Source: a bacterium
GTDB taxonomy: Bacteria > Patescibacteriota > Patescibacteriia > UBA2591 > DAOWAM01
Assembly (NCBI GenBank): GCA_030634585.1
Contig: DAOWAM010000012.1
Coordinates: 1 to 11,484, forward strand
Direction of reading: 5' to 3'
DNA length: 11,484 nt
Positions 1-6,232 of the stretch are shown here, one piece after another (within the stretch, counting starts at the first letter, position 1; each line of letters opens with the position of its first letter). The notes beneath the pieces were generated by a model, which did not search any database, was not told the origin of the DNA, and saw nothing but the letters and a program-made list of their open reading frames with translations. Made by a program: the position numbers and the translations under genes.

Positions 1-708
1 AATAACCGAGGTATTGCATGGGTTGATCCCAGCGCGCGAGATGTATGGAAATATAATGTTGCCCTGGCCAAAGAAGCGATTAATTTGGGTTTTGATGAAA
101 TAAATTTTGATTACATTCGTTTCCCTAGTGATGGCCGTCTTTCTTTGATCGACTATCCTTTTTACCGCTCTAACATTCCCAAACATCAAGTAATGAGTCA
201 ATTTTTTAGTTATTTACATCAACAATTAAAAGATTTTCCCGCATATTATTCAGCTGATTTATTTGGTTTGGCGTTATGGGATCCAGCAGATGATTTAAAT
301 ATTGGGCAACGTTTGTTAGACGCTTTGCCTTATTTTGATTATGTTTGCCCGATGGTTTATCCTTCACATTATTATCCTGGGTTTGAAGGAATTGATCAAC
401 CGGCTAAACATCCGTATCGAATTATTACTAGGACATTAGAACAAGCCAAAAAACAACTCGACGATTTTATTGCTAATCAACAATCAATGAATAATGATGA
501 AACAAAAAAAGAATTAGCAATAAATAATTTGTCGGATTATAATTATCAAAAGATTAGACCATGGATACAAGCCTTTGACATGGGGGCAATCTATGACAGA
601 ACATTAATGTGTCAACAGAAACAAGCGATTTTAGACGCTGGACTAGATGGTTGGTTATATTGGAATCCGTATAATAATTATGCTGATCGAGTTTTTTCTT
701 GTAATTAA
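1..708 (+). CDS. Putative glycoside hydrolase, DUF4015/COG1306 type (5' end outside the window)
   Basis: The frame is open from base 1 to the TAA at 706-708, giving 235 visible residues; the N-terminus lies outside the window. The TTG at 85 is an internal leucine codon, because the conserved family sequence already runs upstream of it (WVDPSARDVW, residues 7-16). What is seen is the C-terminal half of a TIM-barrel-like domain: FDYIRFPSDG (36-45), SADLFGL (84-90), CPMVYPSHY (116-124), WIQAFDMG (188-195) and WLYWNP (218-223). These match the DUF4015 family of putative glycosyl hydrolases (COG1306), usually extracellular or membrane-anchored. The substrate is unknown. A signal peptide cannot be judged because the N-terminus is missing. 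The rsmI start lies 11 bases downstream, so the two are probably co-transcribed. Family assignment is fairly secure; enzymatic activity is inferred. Confidence 0.82.
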   Translation, partial: NNRGIAWVDPSARDVWKYNVALAKEAINLGFDEINFDYIRFPSDGRLSLIDYPFYRSNIPKHQVMSQFFSYLHQQLKDFPAYYSADLFGLALWDPADDLNIGQRLLDALPYFDYVCPMVYPSHYYPGFEGIDQPAKHPYRIITRTLEQAKKQLDDFIANQQSMNNDETKKELAINNLSDYNYQKIRPWIQAFDMGAIYDRTLMCQQKQAILDAGLDGWLYWNPYNNYADRVFSCN

Positions 709-719
709 TCTTGTAAATA

Positions 720-1424
720 ATGAATAAGGTATTTTATGTCGTAGCGACACCAATTGGTAATTTAGATGATATTACTTTGCGCGCTTTAGAAGTTTTAAAG
801 AAAGTCGATTTAATTCTTTGTGAGGATACCCGTCATAGTAAGATTTTGTTACAACATTATCATATTAATACGCCAATATTAAGCTATCATCAACATTCTC
901 GTTTACAAAAAACTAATTACATTATTAAACAAGTCGCTGATAATAAAACGATAGCTTTAATTACTGATGCTGGTACGCCTGGTATTTCTGATCCGGGCAA
1001 TAAATTGGTTAAGCAACTATTACAGCATTTTGTTAATCAGTCTTCTTTACAGAATAATCAACAAATTAAGATCATCCCTATTCCTGGTCCTTCGGCGGTT
1101 ACTACTGCTTTGAGTGTTTCTGGGCTACCAACAGATCATTTTATCTTTTGGGGATTTTTACCAACAAAAAAGAGAAAACAACAAATATTGGAAAATATTT
1201 CTCAATCTAAATATACCAGTATTTTTTATGAATCTCCCCATCGTTTAATAAAAACAATTAAAATTATTGCTCCTTTAATCAATGACAGAAAAATAATTGT
1301 TTTTCGTGAATTAACTAAGAAATTTGAAACAATCTATCGTGAAACCGGGAATACAATTTTAGATAATTTATCACAGATTAAGATTAAAGGAGAATTTGTC
1401 GTTGCCATTGAAGCCAAAAAATAA
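720..1424 (+). CDS. rsmI: 16S rRNA (cytidine-1402-2'-O)-methyltransferase RsmI
   Basis: This 234-residue protein belongs to the tetrapyrrole-methylase (SAM-dependent) fold. RsmI 2'-O-methylates C1402 of 16S rRNA in the ribosomal P site, in the cytoplasm. Visible family motifs are VVATPIGNLDDITLRA (7-22), CEDTRHSKILL (34-44), the glycine-rich SAM-binding stretch DAGTPGISDPG (83-93), PIPGPSA (120-126), GFLPTK (145-150) and YESPHRL (170-176). It is shorter than the roughly 280 residues of E. coli RsmI: the methylase core is complete, but the usual C-terminal extension is missing. The ATG at 720 overlaps the TAA at 718-720 by one base, begins right at the conserved N-terminus, and has no clear Shine-Dalgarno sequence. 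A hairpin terminator follows directly. Confidence 0.95.
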   Translation: MNKVFYVVATPIGNLDDITLRALEVLKKVDLILCEDTRHSKILLQHYHINTPILSYHQHSRLQKTNYIIKQVADNKTIALITDAGTPGISDPGNKLVKQLLQHFVNQSSLQNNQQIKIIPIPGPSAVTTALSVSGLPTDHFIFWGFLPTKKRKQQILENISQSKYTSIFYESPHRLIKTIKIIAPLINDRKIIVFRELTKKFETIYRETGNTILDNLSQIKIKGEFVVAIEAKK

Positions 1425-1438
1425 GTTTTTTAATCTAA

Positions 1439-1473
1439 AAAGCATCAAATATTTTTTGATGTTTTATTTTTTA
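1439..1473 (+). terminator. Rho-independent terminator after rsmI
   Basis: Bases 1439-1449 pair with 1455-1465 (11 bp including one G-T pair) around a 5-base loop at 1450-1454. A T-rich tract follows. It starts 14 bases after the rsmI stop and separates the hydrolase-rsmI unit from the metG promoter. The stem is AT-rich, so termination strength is uncertain. Confidence 0.7.
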
Positions 1474-1483
1474 CTAAATAAAT

Positions 1484-1512
1484 TTGGATAACGCCAATTT
1501 TAATGTTATAAT
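1484..1512 (+). promoter_or_regulatory. Sigma70-type promoter for metG
   Basis: TTGGAT at 1484-1489 is followed, after exactly 17 bases, by a perfect TATAAT at 1507-1512. An extended -10 TG sits at 1504-1505. The expected start of transcription is near 1519, leaving a leader of about 28 bases before the metG ATG at 1547. It lies just after the rsmI terminator, where a promoter is expected. Confidence 0.75.
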
Positions 1513-1546
1513 AAACAAAATAGATTAAGATTATCAATAAATAAAT

Positions 1547-3097
1547 ATGTCTAAGAAGTTTTATCTAACTACCGCTATTCCTTATGTTAACGCGCGACCA
1601 CATCTTGGTTTTGCGCAAGAAATTATTTTAGCTGATGTTTTAGCGCGTTGGCATCGTTTAATTAATGATCGCGTTTTTTTTCTGACTGGCGCTGATGAAA
1701 ATAGTCTAAAAAATGTATTAGCGGCCGAGCAAGCAGGAATGACCGTTCAACAACTTTGCCAAAAAAACGCACAAACATTTATTGATTTAAAAAAGATATT
1801 AAATCTTTCTTTTGACAATTTTATTCATACCTCAGATAAAAAAAAGCATTTTCCTGGCGCGCAACAAATTTGGCGATTATGTAAAAAAAGAGGGGATATT
1901 TATAAGAAAAAATATCGCGGACTTTATTGTGTTGGTTGCGAATCATTCTATACAGAAGATGAATTAGTAGATGGACTTTGTCCAGAGCATCATACTAAAC
2001 CGGAATTAATTGAAGAAGAAAACTATTTTTTTCGCTTATCCAATTATCAACAACAATTAAAAGAATTAATTAGCTCGGACAAATTAAAGGTTGTTCCGGC
2101 TAAACGGAAAAAAGAAGCCCTTATTTTTATTGATAATGGTTTGCAAGATTTTAGTATTTCTCGTTCTCAACAACGAGCGCATGGTTGGGGGATACCAGTT
2201 CCCGATGATCCAAAACAAGTGATTTATGTTTGGTTTGATGCGTTAATTAATTATTTAACAGGTATTGGTTATAGCTGGGATCAGTCACAATTTAAACAAT
2301 GGTGGCCGGCCAATTTACATATTATTGGTAAAGGTATTGCGCGTTTTCATATAATTTATTGGCCAGCAATGTTATTATCTGCTGGACTGTCATTGCCAAA
2401 AAGTATTTTGGTCCATGATTATATTACCATTGATGGACAAAAAATTAGCAAATCGTTAGACAATGTAATTAATCCGCAAGAGCTAACAAAGAAATATGGA
2501 GTTGATCCGCTTCGTTATTATTTGATTAAAGAAATTCCTACTTTTTCCGATGGCGATTTTAACGAAGAACATTTTAGAGAAGTTTATCAATCTGATTTAG
2601 CTAATGGTTTGGGTAATCTGGTTAGTCGTGTATTAGCCATGACGGAAAAATATTTTGCTGGACAAATTCCAACTGTTTCACGAAAAGAACAGAAAATGGT
2701 AAAATTAGAAGAACAAACCATTGAAGAAATAGTTGATCATACTTGGCAAGAATTAGAAAATTATTTGATTGATTCTTTATCTCTCGATCGAGCTTTGAAA
2801 GAAATAAATCGTTTGATTAAACAATTAGATATTTATATTCAGAAATGGCAACCTTTTAAATTAATTACTACTGATCAACGAAAAGTGGCAATAATTCTTT
2901 ATAATCTTTTGGAAGCGATTGGTCAGTTAGCGTTAATGTTACTTCCATTTATGCCCAAAACCGCTTCTTCCATTTTAGAATATTTAGGAATTAATTTATC
3001 TGAAGCAAATAATTTAGCAAAATTTATTCATTGGGGTAATTTACCCCTTAAAACAAAAATATATAAAGGTCGAAATCTTTTTCCTCGTTTAAATTAA
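1547..3097 (+). CDS. metG: Methionyl-tRNA synthetase
   Basis: Class I synthetase that charges tRNA-Met in the cytoplasm. The Rossmann catalytic domain starts with AIPYVNARPHLGFA (10-23), whose PHLG is the HIGH-type signature, and TGADENSLKNV (47-57) follows. The connective peptide carries one zinc knuckle, CVGC at 128-131 with CPEH at 145-148; a histidine replaces the usual fourth cysteine. The KMSKS loop reads KISKS (299-303). The helical anticodon-binding domain fills about 345-490, including the DIYIQKWQPFK stretch (428-438). At 516 residues this is the short form without the C-terminal EMAP/OB tRNA-binding domain of E. coli MetG (677 residues). The ATG at 1547 sits immediately before the conserved start, 35 bases after a good -10 element; no Shine-Dalgarno sequence is visible. 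It heads a metG-cvpA-tatD unit. Confidence 0.97.
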   Translation: MSKKFYLTTAIPYVNARPHLGFAQEIILADVLARWHRLINDRVFFLTGADENSLKNVLAAEQAGMTVQQLCQKNAQTFIDLKKILNLSFDNFIHTSDKKKHFPGAQQIWRLCKKRGDIYKKKYRGLYCVGCESFYTEDELVDGLCPEHHTKPELIEEENYFFRLSNYQQQLKELISSDKLKVVPAKRKKEALIFIDNGLQDFSISRSQQRAHGWGIPVPDDPKQVIYVWFDALINYLTGIGYSWDQSQFKQWWPANLHIIGKGIARFHIIYWPAMLLSAGLSLPKSILVHDYITIDGQKISKSLDNVINPQELTKKYGVDPLRYYLIKEIPTFSDGDFNEEHFREVYQSDLANGLGNLVSRVLAMTEKYFAGQIPTVSRKEQKMVKLEEQTIEEIVDHTWQELENYLIDSLSLDRALKEINRLIKQLDIYIQKWQPFKLITTDQRKVAIILYNLLEAIGQLALMLLPFMPKTASSILEYLGINLSEANNLAKFIHWGNLPLKTKIYKGRNLFPRLN

Positions 3098-3101
3098 ATT
3101 T

Positions 3102-3602
3102 ATGTCTATTTTTGATTTCATTTTAATTTTAATTGTTTTTGGCTTTGTTTGGTATGGCTTTTGGTTTGGTTTTATTCGCCGAATTGGTGGCTTATTAGGA
3201 GTGGCGATGGGTGCTTTGTTAGCAAGTCGTTTTTATCCTTTATTGGCCCCCCAAATTACTTTTTTATTAGGTGGTAGCGTTTTAGTGTCGCAAATAGTAT
3301 CTTTTATTTTATTGTATATTATTTTTAATCGTTTAACCGCTTTTGCCTTTGGTTTAATAGATAAAGTATTTGGAGTATTTACCAAATTACCCGGCTTGAA
3401 AACCATTAATCGATTTATTGGCGCTTTTTTAGGTTTAGTCGAAGGAAGTTTAACGATAGGTTTATTACTTTTTTTTGTTGCCAAGTTAGGGGTGGGGGGA
3501 TTATTGGCTAAATCACAAGTAGCGCCACATTTAATTAATGTAGCAAAAGTATTATTACCTCTTCTACCGAAAGCATTGAAAGGATTACAAACGGTTATTT
3601 AA
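3102..3602 (+). CDS. CvpA-family membrane protein
   Basis: A 166-residue, strongly hydrophobic protein with about four predicted transmembrane segments (roughly 4-22, 28-45, 59-82 and 104-127). The pattern matches the CvpA family: an N-terminal FDFILILIVFGFVWYGFWFG, a GLLGVAMGALLASRFYPLL segment, and an INRFIGAFLGLVEG motif (102-115) before the last helix. CvpA of E. coli is known from colicin V production and regulation, but the molecular function of the family is unresolved. It lies in the cytoplasmic membrane. The start is 4 bases after the metG stop, with no Shine-Dalgarno sequence, which suggests translational coupling and one mRNA with metG. Family call is fairly sure; no function is claimed. 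Confidence 0.8.
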   Translation: MSIFDFILILIVFGFVWYGFWFGFIRRIGGLLGVAMGALLASRFYPLLAPQITFLLGGSVLVSQIVSFILLYIIFNRLTAFAFGLIDKVFGVFTKLPGLKTINRFIGAFLGLVEGSLTIGLLLFFVAKLGVGGLLAKSQVAPHLINVAKVLLPLLPKALKGLQTVI

Positions 3603-3658
3603 GAGTAAGAAAGTTTTCTGCACAAATTTGCTAATTTGAATTATTTTAAATTAAATTC

Positions 3659-4462
3659 ATGATTGATACTCATGCGCATTTAAATTTTGCTAATTTTCAG
3701 CAAGATTATCAAGAAGTGATTAAGCGTAGTTCAATTGGCGGAATAAAGGCGATCATTAATGTTGGTTGTCAATGGACAGATAGTCAGAGAGCAATACAAT
3801 TAGCCAAACAACATCCAAAATACCTTTATTCAGCGATTGGATTACATCCGACTAATACTCAACAAGAAGAGTTTTCATTAGAAGAATATTGGCGTTTAGC
3901 AGCACACTCGTCAGTAGTGGCAATTGGTGAAACGGGTTTAGATTATTATCATTTACCAGCTAACAATCAATCAGAAGTCATTGCTTTGCAAAAAAAGATT
4001 TTTTTAGAACATTTGGCGTTAGCGCGTAAATTAAATTTGCCGGTAATTATTCATTGTCGTAATGCTCACCAAAATATTACGAAACAAAACGCGTATGTAG
4101 ATTTAATTGAATTATTAAAGGAAAATGATTATCCTATTACTGGGGTAATTCATTGTTTTTCAGCTGATTGGTTAACAGCGCAAAAATTTCTAAAATTAGG
4201 TTTCTATTTGGGTTTTAATGGACCAATTACTTTTAAAAACGTTTCGCCGGAATTATTAGAAGTAATAGCAAAAATCCCATTGGGGCGAATATTAACCGAA
4301 ACAGATAGTCCTTATTTAGCGCCTGAACCGTATCGTGGTCAACGGAATGAACCAATCTATACTAGATATATCATTGATAAAATTGCACAGATAAGACAAT
4401 TATCTTTTTCCGAGATAGAAGAAATTACAGAAGCTAATGCCCGTCGGTTGTTTAAGATATAA
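3659..4462 (+). CDS. TatD-family metal-dependent hydrolase (DNase)
   Basis: A 267-residue amidohydrolase-fold protein of normal TatD length. TatD/YcfH-type enzymes are cytoplasmic metal-dependent nucleases with 3'-5' exonuclease or D-aminoacyl-tRNA deacylase activity depending on the member. The metal ligands are all visible: DTHAHL with H5 and H7, GETGLDYY with E91, IIHCRNA with H132, GVIHCFS with H165, and TETDSPYLAPEPYRG with D216. The start ATG at 3659 begins right at the conserved DTHAHL motif. A 56-base gap separates it from cvpA; no convincing promoter is seen there, so it is probably read from the metG promoter. A strong terminator follows 20 bases after the stop. Family is certain; the exact substrate is not, and no symbol is given because TatD, YcfH and YjjV types cannot be separated by eye. 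Confidence 0.93.
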   Translation: MIDTHAHLNFANFQQDYQEVIKRSSIGGIKAIINVGCQWTDSQRAIQLAKQHPKYLYSAIGLHPTNTQQEEFSLEEYWRLAAHSSVVAIGETGLDYYHLPANNQSEVIALQKKIFLEHLALARKLNLPVIIHCRNAHQNITKQNAYVDLIELLKENDYPITGVIHCFSADWLTAQKFLKLGFYLGFNGPITFKNVSPELLEVIAKIPLGRILTETDSPYLAPEPYRGQRNEPIYTRYIIDKIAQIRQLSFSEIEEITEANARRLFKI

Positions 4463-4482
4463 AAAAATAATCAAAAAATAAT

Positions 4483-4518
4483 AAAAATAGCGCTATTGAA
4501 TAGCGCTATTTTTATTTT
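4483..4518 (+). terminator. Strong rho-independent terminator after tatD
   Basis: A perfect 13-bp inverted repeat (4483-4495 with 4501-4513) surrounds the 5-base loop TTGAA. The stem core is TAGCGCTA and the 3' arm runs into TTTTTATTTT. The A-rich 5' arm gives it potential to work in the other direction as well, but no gene on the - strand needs it. Confidence 0.9.
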
Positions 4519-4593
4519 AATGTTGTTGATAAATTGGCGACGTGCTAAAATAATATAAATTTATTAATTTTTATACCTGAAACAAAATCAAAA

Positions 4594-4728
4594 CAAATTT
4601 TATCTGTGTCAAATCAGCAACAACGATCTGAGGATGGACCGTTATTAGTTATTTCTGGCGCGGGAACTGGTAAAACAACAGTAATTACTCGTTGTTTGAC
4701 CGGGTTAATTTTATCAGGGACTAAATAA
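4594..4728 (+). pseudogene. Remnant of the 5' end of a UvrD/Rep-type helicase gene
   Basis: One frame reads QILSVSNQQQRSEDG followed by PLLVISGAGTGKTTVITR and ends at a TAA (4726-4728) after LTGLILSGTK. This matches the N-terminus of superfamily 1 helicases of the UvrD/PcrA type: the Q-motif-like N-x-x-Q and Walker A GAGTGKT are both present. Intact relatives have about 650-750 residues. Here everything after Walker A is gone, and the next gene starts 61 bases later. About four residues also seem to be missing between the Q motif and the GPLLV strand. There is no ATG; a GTG at 4606 could start a 40-residue peptide, but no Shine-Dalgarno sequence supports it. I read it as a relic of a deletion or partial duplication. 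An active 40-residue peptide cannot be excluded. Confidence 0.75.
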
Positions 4729-4731
4729 CAA

Positions 4732-4761
4732 TTGGCAAAATTATTCTTTTTATGCTAAAAT
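4732..4761 (+). promoter_or_regulatory. Promoter upstream of the membrane protein-pheST operon
   Basis: TTGGCA at 4732-4737, an 18-base spacer, then TAAAAT at 4756-4761 with an extended -10 TG at 4753-4754. The expected transcription start near 4768 leaves a leader of about 20 bases, too short for a T-box or an attenuator in front of the synthetase operon. Confidence 0.65.
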
Positions 4762-4788
4762 ACAATTATATTAAATAATTTTAATAAA

Positions 4789-5175
4789 ATGACAGTCAAA
4801 AAATATCTTCATTTAACGGCTATTTATACGGGAATCTGTTGGTTATTGTGGTTAATTGTTATTTTATTTATTGATCCGCAACGAAGTGGAGCATTGAGTA
4901 GAATAGCGTTTTATTTAGCTTTAGCTTCGGCGTTAGTTGGTAGTTTTTCTTTATTTGGTTTTATTATTCGGATTCGTTTTAACAAAGCGTCTATTTTTCG
5001 TCAGATTTTGATTTCTTGGCGTCAGTCGTTTTGGTTGGCAGGGATAGTAATTTTTAGCTTATTATTTAAAGAATTACATATTTTGGGTTGGTTTAACTTT
5101 ATTTTTCTATCACTTTTCTTCGTGTCAATTGAAATCTTCTTTTTAATACATAATCGACGAAACAATGTTAGATAA
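4789..5175 (+). CDS. Small four-helix membrane protein of unknown function
   Basis: A 128-residue hydrophobic protein with about four predicted transmembrane helices (roughly 9-28, 37-61, 80-97 and 98-121), short basic loops (RIRFNKASIFRQ, 61-72) and a basic C-terminus (HNRRNNVR). No cleavable signal peptide or catalytic motif is visible and I do not recognise the family. Its 3' end overlaps the pheS start by 11 bases, so it is co-transcribed and probably translationally coupled with pheS. The ATG at 4789 lies about 20 bases after the predicted transcription start. It is a real gene judging from its position between a promoter and pheS and its consistent membrane-protein pattern. A role linked to PheRS is not implied by the sequence. 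Confidence 0.75.
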   Translation: MTVKKYLHLTAIYTGICWLLWLIVILFIDPQRSGALSRIAFYLALASALVGSFSLFGFIIRIRFNKASIFRQILISWRQSFWLAGIVIFSLLFKELHILGWFNFIFLSLFFVSIEIFFLIHNRRNNVR

Positions 5176-6232
5176 GATTAAACAATTAGAAAAAAAGATT
5201 AAGGAAGAGATTTTTTCTGTTCAACAATCGATTGATTTATTAGCAATAGAAAAGAAATATTTAGCTCGTCAAAAAGGCGAGCTAGCGCAGTTGATAAAAA
5301 GAATTGGTAAATTATCTAACGAAGAAAAGCCGATTGCTGGGCAGGCTTTTAATCAATTAAAGCAAAAGATTAACCAGTGGTTAAAACAACGACAGCAAGA
5401 ATTAGAATGTCAATCGACAAAAGATAATTCAACGGCTATCGACATTACCTTACCAGGGAAAAAATATTTACTTGGATATCTTCATCCGTTAACTCGTGTG
5501 CGACAACAAGTATCTGATATTTTTACTTCGATGGGTTGGCAGGTTTTAGAAGGGAAAGAAGTAGAGACAGATTATTATAATTTTACCGCTTTAAATATTC
5601 CGTTCGATCATCCAGCTCGTGATATGTGGGATACTTTTTATTTAAAGAAAGATAATCTTCAGTTTGATCCTCAATTAATAAAGGAAACTACTAAAAACGA
5701 AAAATTATTATTACGAACACATACTTCACCGATGCAAATTAGGGTAATGAAATCACAAACACCGCCTTTAAAAACAGTAGTAATTGGTAAATGTTTTCGT
5801 CATGAAGCGACTGATGCTGGACACGAACACACATTTTATCAAATTGAAGGGCTTGTTGTTGATCAACAGATTAGTTTATCCAATTTAATTCATACTTTAC
5901 AAGATTTCTTAAAAGATTTTTTTCAACAAGAAATTAAGTTTCGTTTACGGCCAGAGTATTTTCCATTTGTTGAACCAGGATTGGAAATGGATATTAGTTG
6001 TTTTAATTGTCATGGTAAGGGATGTTCTGTTTGTGAACAAACTGGTTGGATTGAAGCTTTGGGTTGTGGCATGATTCATCCGCGAGTTTTTCAAGAAGTA
6101 GGCTATCCAGCAAATAAATATACGGGATTTGCTTTTGGTATTGGTTTAGATCGATTAGCAATGATTAAGTATAAAATTAATGATATTCGTTGGTTCCATA
6201 GGGGTGATTTAAGATTTAATCAGCAGTTCTAA
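5165..6232 (+). CDS. pheS: Phenylalanyl-tRNA synthetase alpha subunit
   Basis: Catalytic subunit of the class II alpha2-beta2 enzyme that charges tRNA-Phe. The N-terminal 1-85 is a charged coiled-coil-like arm typical of PheS, used for tRNA contact. The catalytic domain follows, with motif 1 around HPLTRVRQQVSDIF (107-120), motif 2 GKCFRHEATDAGHEHTFYQ (208-226) and motif 3 GFAFGIGLDRLAM (321-333). Between motifs 2 and 3 there is a four-cysteine knuckle, CFNCHGKGCSVC (C279, C282, C287, C290), just before GWIEALGCGMIHP. It looks like a metal-binding loop, seen in some bacterial PheS but absent from E. coli. At 355 residues the length is normal. The start overlaps the upstream gene by 11 bases; the stop TAA overlaps the pheT ATG by one base (ATG at 6232), which favours equal synthesis of both subunits. 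Confidence 0.97.
   Translation: MLDKIKQLEKKIKEEIFSVQQSIDLLAIEKKYLARQKGELAQLIKRIGKLSNEEKPIAGQAFNQLKQKINQWLKQRQQELECQSTKDNSTAIDITLPGKKYLLGYLHPLTRVRQQVSDIFTSMGWQVLEGKEVETDYYNFTALNIPFDHPARDMWDTFYLKKDNLQFDPQLIKETTKNEKLLLRTHTSPMQIRVMKSQTPPLKTVVIGKCFRHEATDAGHEHTFYQIEGLVVDQQISLSNLIHTLQDFLKDFFQQEIKFRLRPEYFPFVEPGLEMDISCFNCHGKGCSVCEQTGWIEALGCGMIHPRVFQEVGYPANKYTGFAFGIGLDRLAMIKYKINDIRWFHRGDLRFNQQF

Larger units (their letters stand above)
4519..4788. other. Non-coding gap with a gene remnant and promoter elements
   Basis: The gap from the tatD stop (4462) to the next ATG (4789) is 326 bases. It holds the terminator at 4483-4518, an extended -10-like TGCTAAAAT at 4543-4551, the UvrD 5' remnant at 4594-4728, and a promoter at 4732-4761. 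I see no tRNA, T-box leader or other structured RNA in the rest. Confidence 0.7.

Noticed and set aside
85..93. TTG at 85 as the start of the first gene
   Set aside because: The conserved family sequence continues upstream in the same frame to base 1, so the gene is cut by the window edge.
3233..3484. Open frame on the - strand inside the cvpA gene
   Set aside because: It lies entirely opposite a well-supported membrane protein; its basic, low-complexity translation is what the complement of hydrophobic codons gives.
3623..3638. Small inverted repeat (CAAATT with AATTTG) between cvpA and tatD
   Set aside because: Only 6 bp, almost all A-T, and no T tract follows; too weak for a terminator or operator.
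4729..4788. T-box or leader-peptide attenuator in front of the pheST operon
   Set aside because: The leader after the predicted transcription start is only about 20 bases and no Phe-rich leader peptide or alternative hairpins are visible.
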